Shown: positions 1-7,095 of the stretch, in pieces
Layout: each line of letters opens with the position of its first letter
How positions within the stretch are numbered: position 1 is the first letter of the stretch
Assembly: GCA_049281195.1 (NCBI GenBank)
Contig: JBAPRR010000211.1
Span: forward strand, 1-13,023
From: JBAPRR01 sp049281195
GTDB taxonomy: Bacteria; Actinomycetota; Acidimicrobiia; Acidimicrobiales; CAVXTF01
Reading direction: 5' to 3'
DNA: 13,023 nucleotides
The notes under the pieces: generated by a model
Database searches by the model: none
Seen by the model: the letters and a program-made list of their open reading frames with translations, nothing else
Told to the model about the DNA's origin: nothing
Made by a program: the position numbers and the translations under genes

Positions 1-1153
1 GGTTCAACCAGCTCCTCAAGTAAGCGGGGTCCGCAACAGACCGCGCAGTCTCGGTGACTCCGAGCGGGGAGAAAGTGTCGAGCATCACCGCTGTCTCGTT
101 AGTGCGGGTCTCGTCCACCGACGCTTCGTAACTCCCCGGTTGGGGACCGTGGACGAACCCGGCGGGATGCAGTGTCACGGACTTGTGGCCGATGCCGGCC
201 CCCTTGCGGCTGGTGAAGTTCCCGTCCACGTAGAACAGGACTTCGTCCGAGTCGGTGTTGGAATGGTTGTAAGGGATCTTCACCGCGTTTTCCCCGAAGT
301 CCAAGAGTCGGGGCACGAAGCTGCACACCACGAAGCCCGGTCCCGCGAACGTCTGGTGCACCGGCGGAGGCTGGTGGACGCGTCCCACTATGGGCTCGAA
401 GTCGTGGATGCTGAAGGCGTAGGGATAGACGCAACCGTCCCAGGCAACGACGTCGAACGGATGATGTTCATAGCGGTGGCGGGCCCATCCAGATTTATGT
501 CTGATGATGACATCGACTTCGTTTCCGTCACTGACTTCGGACTGTTCGGGGCCGCGAAGATCCCTCTCCGAGTACGGTGCCCCTTCCTTCAGCTGGCCGC
601 TCGGGGTGAGGTAACGAGCGGGGATCCCGACGTGCCCATTGGCCTCGAACACCAGCAACTCCAACGTGGAGCCGTCATCGACGCTCCAGCGATGCGTGGT
701 CGACATGGGGATGACGACGTAGTCGCCGGGACTCACTCTCAGGCGTCCGAAGACCGAATCGAGTGTCGCGTTCCCCGCGTAGACGAAGGCGAGCTCGTCG
801 CCGGCGGCGTTTCGGTACAGGCCGCTCGAGCCCGACGACTGCGCCCAACAGAGCGAGACGTCGGAGTTACCGGCTAAAACGTGGCGCCCGGTTACCGGAT
901 CTGACGACGCGGCCAACGACCCCAGCCGGAAGTGAAACGGCATCAGTGCGGCGTTGGGCTCCGCCACAGCGCGGGTGACCTCCGCAGGTTCAGCTTCTAT
1001 CAACGCGCTGGGCGAGTGCAGGTGGTACAGGAGTGAGGACGCCCCTGCAAAGCCTGCTTGGCCCATCAACTCCTCTGACAGTCGCCCGGACGGCCCTTCG
1101 AACACCGCGTGACGCTTCTTCTGCAACTTGCCTGTCTGCATGTACGGAGGCAT
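1..1153 (-). CDS. hmgA: homogentisate 1,2-dioxygenase, 3' end cut by window edge
   Basis: This non-haem iron enzyme opens the ring of homogentisate with O2 to give maleylacetoacetate in tyrosine and phenylalanine catabolism. The reading frame is open from the ATG at 1153-1151 to the left edge (384 codons and no stop), so only the extreme C-terminus is missing. The N-terminus (PPYMQTGKLQKKRH, then LSEELMGQAGF and SSLLYHLHSP at 25-49) is typical of the bacterial family. The C-terminal cupin carries YNHSNTDSDEVLFY (H297, E304) and HPAGFVHGPQPG (H329, H335). By family knowledge, H297, the nearby acidic residue and H335 are the likely Fe ligands. The start is supported by a GAGGAGGAGG Shine-Dalgarno sequence just upstream. 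It lies 10 nt after the fumarylacetoacetase stop, so it is the third gene of the operon. Other frames through this stretch are shadows. Confidence 0.95.
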   Translation of the reverse strand, partial: MPPYMQTGKLQKKRHAVFEGPSGRLSEELMGQAGFAGASSLLYHLHSPSALIEAEPAEVTRAVAEPNAALMPFHFRLGSLAASSDPVTGRHVLAGNSDVSLCWAQSSGSSGLYRNAAGDELAFVYAGNATLDSVFGRLRVSPGDYVVIPMSTTHRWSVDDGSTLELLVFEANGHVGIPARYLTPSGQLKEGAPYSERDLRGPEQSEVSDGNEVDVIIRHKSGWARHRYEHHPFDVVAWDGCVYPYAFSIHDFEPIVGRVHQPPPVHQTFAGPGFVVCSFVPRLLDFGENAVKIPYNHSNTDSDEVLFYVDGNFTSRKGAGIGHKSVTLHPAGFVHGPQPGSYEASVDETRTNETAVMLDTFSPLGVTETARSVADPAYLRSWLN

Positions 1154-1163
1154 CGCCTCCTCC

Positions 1164-2408
1164 TCAATCTCCGGGGGAGGCGCCGGTGACGACTCCCATG
1201 ACCGTTCCGAGCTCTAAGGCGTTGCCGGCGCTGCCACCGCACCACGCGCCGATGCTCACCTCGTCACCATCTTCGAGCCACACCCGAACCGAACCGTCGT
1301 CGAGACGCACCGGTTTGGTGCCGCCCCACGCCAGCTCCATCATGCTTCCGAAAGTCCCCGGGTCCTCGCCCGACAGGGTGCCCGACGCCAGCAGGTCGCC
1401 GGTTCGAAGCGTCGCCCCGTTGGATGTGAGGTGGGTGACGAACTGTTCGAGCGACCAGCGAGCGACGCGAGCTTCCGGTCGGCTCAGCACCGTCGAGTTG
1501 ATCGAAAGCTCGAAATGGATGTCGAGAGCGCGTGGCTGTTTCGATACCAGGTTGTAGGGGACTTCCGTTCCCTGCTCCGGACCATCGGTGCGGTACTCGT
1601 CGAGTGCGGACAGCGGTACAACCCATGTCGAGATCGATGTGGCGAACGACTTACCAAGAAATGGTCCGAGCGGTTGATACTCGAACGCCTGTATGTCTCT
1701 CGCCGACCAGTCGTTCACGACCACGACGCCGAAGATGTGCTCCCGGGCGTCGTCCACCGGAACCGGCTCCCCGTAAATGCTCGGAGTTCCGACCACGAAG
1801 CCGAGCTCGACTTCGAGGTCGAGGCGCGATGACGGCTCGCGTCGTGGGCCGTTTTGTTCACTCGCAGGGTCCGGTCCACTGACCACACCGATCGGCCGGC
1901 GGATCGGGGTGCCGCTCGCTACCACAGTCCCGGCGCGGCCGTGGTACCCGATCGGGATGTGTCGCCACGCCGGCGGCAGCGGATCGGTACCCGGTCGCAG
2001 GATTTTTCCCATGTTCGAGACGTGTGACTCCGATGCGTAGAAGTCGCAGTAATCGGCCACCTCGAACGGCAGCAACGTCGTTACATCGCGGCCTGCATCG
2101 CGGCCTGGATCAGCTGCCTCGACACCGGCTGTCCTTGTCCCGTCCCTCACAACGGCCTGTGGCGGGAACCCCGCGTGTGACAGCTCGACCACACGATCGT
2201 CCACCTCGCGCCACACGTCCGCACCGAGGGCCATGAACCGGTTGAGGCTCGGCGCGGCGAAAACGTCCTCGGTAAGGCCGGCCGATGCGATGACACCGTC
2301 TGCCTGAAGCCCTCGGAGATCAACTATCTGACCACCGATCCGAGCCGCCACGCACGGCTCTCCCGGTGCTACTTCGATGACACCGTAAGCGCGTAGTGCT
2401 TCCTTCAC
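1164..2408 (-). CDS. fahA: fumarylacetoacetase
   Basis: This enzyme hydrolyses fumarylacetoacetate to fumarate and acetoacetate, the last step of the homogentisate pathway. The 414 residues match the usual length of the family. Residue numbering runs almost in register with the mammalian enzyme. Metal ligands are D122 (in DYCDFY), E199 and E201 (LDLEVELG) and D233 (VNDWSARDIQ). The catalytic His is H129 (SESHVSN). Substrate-site R237, Q240, Y244, K253 and T257 are all present, and SGTLSGEDPGTFGSMMEL (342-359) is the conserved C-terminal loop. The start is GTG at 2408-2406, only 3 nt after the stop of the dioxygenase gene upstream. No good ribosome binding site is visible there, so translation is probably coupled to the preceding gene. 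The N-terminal AYGVIEV...IGGQIVDL is the expected N-terminal domain, which supports this start. Confidence 0.95.
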   Translation of the reverse strand: MKEALRAYGVIEVAPGEPCVAARIGGQIVDLRGLQADGVIASAGLTEDVFAAPSLNRFMALGADVWREVDDRVVELSHAGFPPQAVVRDGTRTAGVEAADPGRDAGRDVTTLLPFEVADYCDFYASESHVSNMGKILRPGTDPLPPAWRHIPIGYHGRAGTVVASGTPIRRPIGVVSGPDPASEQNGPRREPSSRLDLEVELGFVVGTPSIYGEPVPVDDAREHIFGVVVVNDWSARDIQAFEYQPLGPFLGKSFATSISTWVVPLSALDEYRTDGPEQGTEVPYNLVSKQPRALDIHFELSINSTVLSRPEARVARWSLEQFVTHLTSNGATLRTGDLLASGTLSGEDPGTFGSMMELAWGGTKPVRLDDGSVRVWLEDGDEVSIGAWCGGSAGNALELGTVMGVVTGASPGD

Positions 2409-2411
2409 GTC

Positions 2412-3584
2412 CTACAGGTTGCCGCGTTTCGCCTGCTCGCGTTCGATGGCCTCGAACAGCGCCTTGAAGTTCCCGTCGCCGAATCCGGTGGCGCCTTCGC
2501 GCTGGATGACCTCACAGAAGAGAGTCGGACGATCAGAAAGAGTCTCCGTGAACACCTGGAGCAGGTAGCCGCCGCCATCCACGTCGACCAGGATTCCGAG
2601 GCGCTCGAGATCGGCCCACGGAATGTCGAGATTGCCCACCCGGTCCTTGGCGTCTTCGTAGTAGGTGGACGGAGGGACCAGAAAGCGCACGCCGCGCCGG
2701 CGCAGCTCGTCGACGGAATGCACGATGTCACGCGTGCTCATGGCGATGTGCTGCACGCCGGGGGACCCGTATGACTCCAGGTACTCCTGAATCTGGCTCT
2801 TGCGCTTTCCCGCTGCCGGCTCGTTGATCGGCATGCACACCGAGCCGCCGTTCCACACCACGGTCGACCGCAGCGCGGAGAACTCGGTCGAGATCTGATC
2901 TGCGTCGAAGTGCCTCATCTGGGTGAACCCGAGTACGCGCTCGTACCACTCCACCCATTCGTCGAGCTTGCCGTCCTCCACGTTTCCGACGACGTGGTCG
3001 GTCACGTTCAGGTCGGCCGGGCGGCCCAGGCCGAAGCGCGGGATTCCCTCTGTGGTGAATTTCGGTCCGAACACTCCCTCGTAGCCGGAACGGTCGACGA
3101 AGGTGTGCTCCGTCTCGCCGTACGTGGCGATGGTGGCGGTTCTGATGACTCCGGTCTCGTCCTCTTTCGAAGCCGGCTCCGCCACACCCACCGCGCCACG
3201 CAACACGGCGGTGTCGAAGACCTTGTCCACTTCCTCGGTGCTGAATGCCACGGTTCTCACGCCATCGCCGTGACGGAGCACGTGCTGGGTGATCGGAGAG
3301 CTCGGGGACAGCCCCGCGGTGACCACAAAGGTGATCCCGCCCTGCTCGAGGACGTAAGAGACCCGGTCTGAGAGCCCGGTTTCAGGTCCGGCATAGGCCG
3401 TGCATTCGAAGCCGAAGCCGGATTCCAGGCTCTGGGTAACGGCCCTGGCATTCCCCACCCACATCTCGATGTGATCGAACCCGGTGAGGAGGCTCGCAGG
3501 CTCAGGAGCCTTCTTCTCCGACTGGGCGGTGGCGCCATCTGGGGCGTCGGAAATGCGGGTCAGCTCTCGCTCGGTTGTCACCAT
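2412..3584 (-). CDS. hpd: 4-hydroxyphenylpyruvate dioxygenase
   Basis: This Fe(II) dioxygenase converts 4-hydroxyphenylpyruvate to homogentisate and feeds the two genes that follow it. It has two vicinal-oxygen-chelate halves, beginning near GFDHIEMWVGNA and TDHVVGNV. Numbered from the longest possible start (TTG at 3620-3618, 402 residues), the iron ligands are H209 (TDHVVGN), H291 (VQHIAMST) and E370 (FCEVIQR), with spacings typical of the family. The C-terminus GFGDGNFKALFEAIEREQ is a hallmark. I chose the ATG at 3584 (390 residues) because the TTG start would leave only about 30 bp to the divergent regulator and lies inside an inverted repeat. Neither start has a clear ribosome binding site. 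The related 4-hydroxymandelate synthase is made unlikely by the fumarylacetoacetase and homogentisate dioxygenase genes directly downstream. Confidence 0.93.
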   Translation of the reverse strand: MVTTERELTRISDAPDGATAQSEKKAPEPASLLTGFDHIEMWVGNARAVTQSLESGFGFECTAYAGPETGLSDRVSYVLEQGGITFVVTAGLSPSSPITQHVLRHGDGVRTVAFSTEEVDKVFDTAVLRGAVGVAEPASKEDETGVIRTATIATYGETEHTFVDRSGYEGVFGPKFTTEGIPRFGLGRPADLNVTDHVVGNVEDGKLDEWVEWYERVLGFTQMRHFDADQISTEFSALRSTVVWNGGSVCMPINEPAAGKRKSQIQEYLESYGSPGVQHIAMSTRDIVHSVDELRRRGVRFLVPPSTYYEDAKDRVGNLDIPWADLERLGILVDVDGGGYLLQVFTETLSDRPTLFCEVIQREGATGFGDGNFKALFEAIEREQAKRGNL

Positions 3585-3666
3585 GTCGTCTATCGAACGA
3601 CGAATAGCCGTTTGAGTCAACTGACCCGAAATGTTGTGAGCAATCGGTATAGTGAATAGCAGATCT
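3585..3666. promoter_or_regulatory. divergent promoter/operator region between hpd and the Lrp-type regulator
   Basis: This 82-bp stretch between the preferred starts is A/T-rich for the window. It contains the inverted repeat GTCA-AC-TGAC (3616-3625), a pair of direct repeats GAATAGC (3602-3608 and 3654-3660, 52 bp apart, close to five helical turns), and TATAGT at 3648-3653. TATAGT could be a -10 box for the regulator and would put transcription start about 6-8 nt before the ATG at 3667. No convincing -35 box is seen on either strand. Autoregulation and control of hpd by the regulator from here is an inference from the arrangement. Confidence 0.5.
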
Positions 3667-4176
3667 ATGCCACCAAATGCTCAGATACAGAGGGCTCCGG
3701 TCCAGCTCGACGAGATGGATAGACGTCTCCTGATCGCCCTGGCCGGCTCTCCCCGGGCCGGTCCGGTAGAGCTCGCCCGGCAACTCGGGGTGGCCCGCAA
3801 CACGGTCCAGGCACGGTTGGACAAGCTGGCGTCGCAGGGGGTTGTCACAGGCTTCGGTCCCGACGTCGATCTGGCCAGGGTGGGATACGTCGTGTCGGCG
3901 TTCATAACCCTGCAGATCGCTCAGGGCCGAGGCTGGGACGTGACCGAGCATCTTGGTTCGATTCCCCAGGTAGTGGAGGTTCACAGAACGACAGGAGCCG
4001 GGGACCTGTTCTGCAAGGTCGTGGCGACTTCGAACGCTCATCTTTCCGAGGTCCTCGATCGCATTCTCGAGGTCCCGGGCATCAACCGGACCACCACCGC
4101 TTTGGTGCTCGACACGCCCATGCACGCCCGGGTGATGCCTGCGATCGACGCACTGCTGCTTCATGGTTCGCAGTAG
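3667..4176 (+). CDS. Lrp/AsnC-family transcriptional regulator
   Basis: This DNA-binding regulator has 169 residues from the ATG at 3667. An in-frame GTG at 3652 would add five residues, but it overlaps the candidate -10 box. The N-terminal winged helix-turn-helix is LDEMDRRLLIAL...ELARQLGVARNTVQARLDKLASQGVV (about 14-61), the classic Lrp layout. The C-terminal ligand-binding and oligomerisation domain (about 72-160) follows, with the family pattern of a short strand, then PQVVEVHRTTGAGDLFCKVVATSNAHL shortened in part. Family members bind amino acids or related small acids and often control the neighbouring gene. Here the divergent neighbour is the hpd-fahA-hmgA operon, so an aromatic amino acid or a pathway intermediate is the natural ligand candidate. 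That is inferred from position only. Confidence 0.88.
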   Translation: MPPNAQIQRAPVQLDEMDRRLLIALAGSPRAGPVELARQLGVARNTVQARLDKLASQGVVTGFGPDVDLARVGYVVSAFITLQIAQGRGWDVTEHLGSIPQVVEVHRTTGAGDLFCKVVATSNAHLSEVLDRILEVPGINRTTTALVLDTPMHARVMPAIDALLLHGSQ

Positions 4177-4267
4177 TTCGCCTGGCGAATACGCTCATTA
4201 GGTTCTGCCGGCTCTGCCTCGGGCAGCCCAGACCAAGTTCCAGTAAGTCTCCAATGCAGGTAATCGG
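4177..4267 (+). repeat. two short hairpins between the regulator and the ABC-F gene
   Basis: Directly after the regulator stop lies TTCGCCTGGCGAA (4177-4189), a perfect inverted repeat. A second stem CTGCC-TCG-GGCAG lies at 4214-4226. Neither is followed by a T run, so they are not textbook intrinsic terminators. They could slow or end the regulator transcript, or form the 5' leader of the ABC-F message. Such leaders control some ABC-F resistance genes, but no leader peptide is evident here. Confidence 0.3.
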
Positions 4268-5866
4268 ATGCTTTCAGTCTCAGATCTCAATATCGACATC
4301 GGTTCGCGAGCCCTCGTCCACGACGGGCGGTTCATCATTGGCGCGGGCGAAAAGGTCGGACTGGTAGGTCGCAATGGAACGGGCAAGTCGTCTCTCATCT
4401 CTGTTCTGGTCGAAACGGCAGGGCCACACCTTCGGGTCACCGGCGACGTCCAAGCGACCGGGTCGGTGGGCTTCCTGCCCCAGATGCCGGTCCCCGGAGG
4501 GTTGGGGGTCGAACCCACGGGCTTCTCCCACGTACTTTCCGCGCGGGGGCTGGACGTTCTCGACGACGAGCTGGTGATCGTGCGCCAGAAGATGGAGGCC
4601 GACCCGACCACCGAGATCATCGAGCGGTTCTCAGAAGTCGAAGACGAGTACCGGCGCAAAGGTGGATATGAAGCCGAGGCTGTGATGTCGCGTCTCGCCG
4701 CGGGCCTCGGACTCGACGAGGGCCTGTTGCTCGAGGACCTCGAAGGGCTGTCCGGAGGCCAGCGCCGCCGGGTCGATCTGATCCGCGTGCTGTTCGCCGA
4801 GCCCGACCTCCTCGTGCTCGACGAGCCGACCAACCACCTCGACCGTGCGGCGAAGATCTGGCTGATGGAGGAGCTCCAGCGCTTCCCGGGTTCCATTCTT
4901 TTGATCAGCCACGACATTCGTCTTCTCGACCGCTCGATCACGAAGGTCCTGAACCTCGCCGACAGCCGGCTGACGGAGTACCCCGGTACCTACACCGACT
5001 TTCGGAAGAACCTGGCGTTGCACCAGGCTCAGACAGCCCGCGCGTCGGAGCTCGAAGGACGGCAGATCAGCCGGTTGAAGGCCCGTGCAGACTCGATGCG
5101 AGGAAGTTCGGAGAAGCGGGCCAAGACGGCCAAGGCTCTCGACACCCGTGTTGCCCGTCTCGAAGGCAATAGAACCGTCGTGGCCAAGAAGGAGCGCACG
5201 TCGCACTTCAAGCTTCCAGCGCCCCAGCGATCGGCGTCCCTGCCGATGGAGGTCCGCGGACTCGGCGTGCGCTACGACGGTCCGGACATCTTGAAGAACG
5301 TGTCGATGGTCGTGGGACGTGGCGATCGGGTGGTGGTGGTTGGTCGAAACGGCGCCGGCAAGTCGTCGCTTCTGAGGTGCCTCGCTGGAGTCCAGGAACC
5401 GACGCGTGGATCGATAACGGTCGGGGTGAACGTGACTCTCGGTTACTTCGCCCAGGAGCACGAGCAACTGGATCCCGAGATCACGGTTTTCGAGCACATC
5501 GACGATTCGATCCTGAAGACGGATCCGGAGCGGCGCGCTCTGCTCGGTGCGTTCGGCATCGCCGGAGAAACGGCGTATCAGAACCCTCCGACGCTGTCGG
5601 GAGGTGAGCGCGCCCGTCTCGCTCTGGCCATGCTCGCAGCGGGTCACGCGAACGTGTTGATCCTCGACGAGCCCACCAACAACCTGGACCCGGGGAGCGT
5701 CGACGCGGTGGGCAGGATGCTCCGTCACTGGCCCGGGACCTTGATCGTCGTCAGCCACGACCGGCGGTTCCTCGAAGTGCTCGAACCGACACACGGCTTG
5801 ATCCTCCCGTCCGAGCGGTTCGATCTGTGGCGCGACGAGAACCTGGGCGAGGCAGAGTTGCGCTGA
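4268..5866 (+). CDS. ABC-F family ATPase (ribosome-associated type)
   Basis: This soluble protein carries two ABC ATPase domains and no membrane segments, which is the ABC-F layout. Family members act on the ribosome as translation factors or antibiotic-resistance proteins. Domain 1 has Walker A GRNGTGKS (34-41), signature LSGGQ (161-165), Walker B LLVLDEP (181-187) and the H-switch ISHD (213-216). Domain 2 has GRNGAGKS (359-366), LSGGE (443-447), LILDEP (464-469) and VSHD (495-498). The charged, largely helical linker (about 245-320, rich in Arg, Lys and Ala) is the segment that normally reaches toward the peptidyl-transferase centre. At 532 residues it has normal length. Both catalytic Glu residues are present, so it should hydrolyse ATP. 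I cannot assign it to a resistance or housekeeping subfamily. Its stop overlaps the methyltransferase start, so the two are co-translated. Confidence 0.93.
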   Translation: MLSVSDLNIDIGSRALVHDGRFIIGAGEKVGLVGRNGTGKSSLISVLVETAGPHLRVTGDVQATGSVGFLPQMPVPGGLGVEPTGFSHVLSARGLDVLDDELVIVRQKMEADPTTEIIERFSEVEDEYRRKGGYEAEAVMSRLAAGLGLDEGLLLEDLEGLSGGQRRRVDLIRVLFAEPDLLVLDEPTNHLDRAAKIWLMEELQRFPGSILLISHDIRLLDRSITKVLNLADSRLTEYPGTYTDFRKNLALHQAQTARASELEGRQISRLKARADSMRGSSEKRAKTAKALDTRVARLEGNRTVVAKKERTSHFKLPAPQRSASLPMEVRGLGVRYDGPDILKNVSMVVGRGDRVVVVGRNGAGKSSLLRCLAGVQEPTRGSITVGVNVTLGYFAQEHEQLDPEITVFEHIDDSILKTDPERRALLGAFGIAGETAYQNPPTLSGGERARLALAMLAAGHANVLILDEPTNNLDPGSVDAVGRMLRHWPGTLIVVSHDRRFLEVLEPTHGLILPSERFDLWRDENLGEAELR

Positions 5867-6648
5867 TGGTTGAAAAGGAGAACCCACTCCACAACCCGCG
5901 CTATCCACGTTCCAACGAGTACGACCCCGAATGGGTTTTCGAAAACCAGATGGGACCGAACGCGCTCTGGCTGATGGAGGCGTTGACCGAGGGTCTCCTG
6001 TCAGTGAACGACCAACTCCTGACTGCTGGCACGAAGGTCCTGGACCTCGGGGCCGGAAAGGCCATGACTTCGATATTCCTCGCCAAGGAGTTCGGCGTCC
6101 AGGTCTGGGCCACCGATCTTTGGATCGGAGCCACCGAAAACCAGGAGCGGATTCGTGCCGCCGGCGTCGAGGATCTTGTCTACCCCATCCATGCAGAAGC
6201 TCACTCGCTCCCGTTCGCAAACCAGTTCTTTGATCTGATCGTGAGCGCGGATGCGTACCAGTACTTCGGCACCGACGATCTCTATCTCGGCTACATCACC
6301 CGTTTCCTGCGTCACGGGGGACGTATCGCAGCGGTGATGCCGGCGGTGTTCGAAGAGCTCGGCACCGCGGTGCCTGAGAGGCTCGCGCCCTATTGGGATT
6401 GGGAATTCTGCTGCTTCCACGGTCCGCAATGGTGGAGGACACACTGGAAGAAAACGCAGAAGGTGACGGTCGAGCGCGCCGACGCGCTTGACGAGGGATG
6501 GAAGGACTGGCTCGACTTCACCGAGGCATGCCTGCCACGCGTCTCGGGTTGGCGCAAGGAGGCGGCATCGAACGAAGTCGCCATGCTCCGGATCGATCAA
6601 GGTGAGTTGCTCGGGTTCACCAGGATCATCGGCAGGAAGCCCGAATGA
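5866..6648 (+). CDS. class I SAM-dependent methyltransferase
   Basis: This 260-residue Rossmann-fold methyltransferase has SAM-binding motif I KVLDLGAGKA (57-66), an acidic residue ending strand 2 (ATDLW, D84), and the acidic/aromatic segment HAEAHSLPFANQFFDLIVSADAYQYF (split over 109-134). The N-terminal NPRYPRSNEYDPEWVFENQMGPN (9-32 region) is a recognisable preamble of a group of uncharacterised methyltransferases. The start is the ATG at 5866, which overlaps the ABC-F stop as TGATG. An in-frame ATG at 5827 lies inside the ABC-F gene and would add 13 residues that look like ABC-F shadow. A Trp-rich C-terminal half (WDWE, GPQWWRTHWKK, GWKDWLDF) may form a cap over the substrate. The substrate is unknown. 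The coupling to a ribosome-associated ATPase makes rRNA, a ribosomal protein or an antibiotic worth considering, but nothing in the sequence decides it. Confidence 0.87.
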   Translation: MVEKENPLHNPRYPRSNEYDPEWVFENQMGPNALWLMEALTEGLLSVNDQLLTAGTKVLDLGAGKAMTSIFLAKEFGVQVWATDLWIGATENQERIRAAGVEDLVYPIHAEAHSLPFANQFFDLIVSADAYQYFGTDDLYLGYITRFLRHGGRIAAVMPAVFEELGTAVPERLAPYWDWEFCCFHGPQWWRTHWKKTQKVTVERADALDEGWKDWLDFTEACLPRVSGWRKEAASNEVAMLRIDQGELLGFTRIIGRKPE

Positions 6649-6763
6649 CGATTCACCATCTTCCTGGCAGGACGCCGAGTCCGGTGCATCGTCGGTGGAC
6701 GACGTTCGGGCACCTTGTCTGGGCCGCGGCTGTGGACTTAACACGTCCCGGACATACGTCCAA

Positions 6764-6857
6764 GTTGCTCCCGACCACAAAGAAGGAAGCCGGGATCCCG
6801 TAATCTGCCAACACCTTCAGTATCCCGTCGGTGTATTCAGAGGGTCCATCGTCCTCA
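6764..6857 (-). pseudogene. relic of a polysaccharide (NodB-type) deacetylase
   Basis: On the minus strand, about 31 codons read DDGPSEYTDGILKVLADYG followed by IPASFFVVGSN. This is the first conserved block of polysaccharide deacetylases (family form TFDDGPS...ATFFVVG). The preceding residues are TE instead of the usual TF, and neither the flanking hydrophobic strand nor the later H-x-x-H metal motif (usually GHEIGNHTW-like) is found in any minus frame nearby. Downstream, the frame runs into unrelated sequence and stops at about 6653. It therefore looks like a short, recently decayed fragment of a gene lost from this spot, not a working protein. The open frame containing it (6653-6982) has no credible start or ribosome binding site. 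Confidence 0.6.
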
Positions 6858-7050
6858 GTACCACTATGGCCGTGGTTTGCTCCTGATTTGGTCTCCCATT
6901 TCGCGCGGCACGTGCCTGCAGTCTGTGTCAGCAGATCACTGCCGGCGTCGTGGCGACCCCGAACATGTTGTTCATTGAGCAAGTCGACGAGTCGGGTCGG
7001 TCCGCACAGGTCAGGACCGTGGGTACTTCGAATTCAGCTTGTGCCGACCG

Positions 7051-7080
7051 CCAGAGTCCTCGGCCGAACGCCGGCTCTGG
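7051..7080 (+). repeat. interrupted hairpin in the leader of the EthD-like gene
   Basis: CCAGAG (7051-7056) pairs with CTCTGG (7075-7080), and inside it CGGC (7061-7064) pairs with GCCG (7070-7073), leaving a 4/1 internal loop and a 5-nt terminal loop. It ends 15 nt before the ATG at 7096. It could be an RNA leader structure or an operator; the sequence alone does not tell. Confidence 0.35.
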
Positions 7081-7095
7081 AATGCTTGTCGAGTG

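Larger units (their letters stand above)
6649..7095. other. gene-poor spacer between methyltransferase and EthD-like gene
   Basis: I find no intact gene in these roughly 450 bp. Contents are a possible long-loop hairpin at the methyltransferase stop (CAGGAAG 6633-6639 pairing with CTTCCTG 6660-6666, no T run), the deacetylase relic on the minus strand at about 6764-6857, and a hairpin at 7051-7080 in the leader of the next gene. A 52-codon frame starting at ATG 6645 overlaps the methyltransferase stop but runs antisense to the relic, so it is probably not real. Confidence 0.6.

Noticed and set aside
99..877. Long open frames on both strands over the homogentisate dioxygenase gene (for example 140-877 plus, 99-434 minus)
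   Set aside because: They are shadows. The minus frame open from 1153 to the edge encodes an unmistakable homogentisate dioxygenase.
3646..3653. A full sigma-70 promoter for the Lrp-type gene
   Set aside because: Only a -10-like TATAGT is present; no -35 box at 16-18 bp, so it is noted within the regulatory region and not called separately.
4631..6220. 529-codon open frame on the minus strand
   Set aside because: It lies antisense to the ABC-F and methyltransferase genes, is Arg/Ser/Gly-rich without recognisable motifs, and is explained by high-GC third positions of the real genes.
6633..6666. Terminator hairpin at the methyltransferase stop
   Set aside because: 7-bp arms with a 20-nt loop and no T run; it may be chance and is only mentioned in the spacer entry.
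6001..6780. 259-codon open frame on the minus strand
   Set aside because: Antisense shadow of the methyltransferase; no family motif.
6645..6803. 52-codon frame overlapping the methyltransferase stop as ATGA
   Set aside because: Its C-terminal half is the antisense of the conserved deacetylase relic and the rest shows no protein-like conservation that I recognise.
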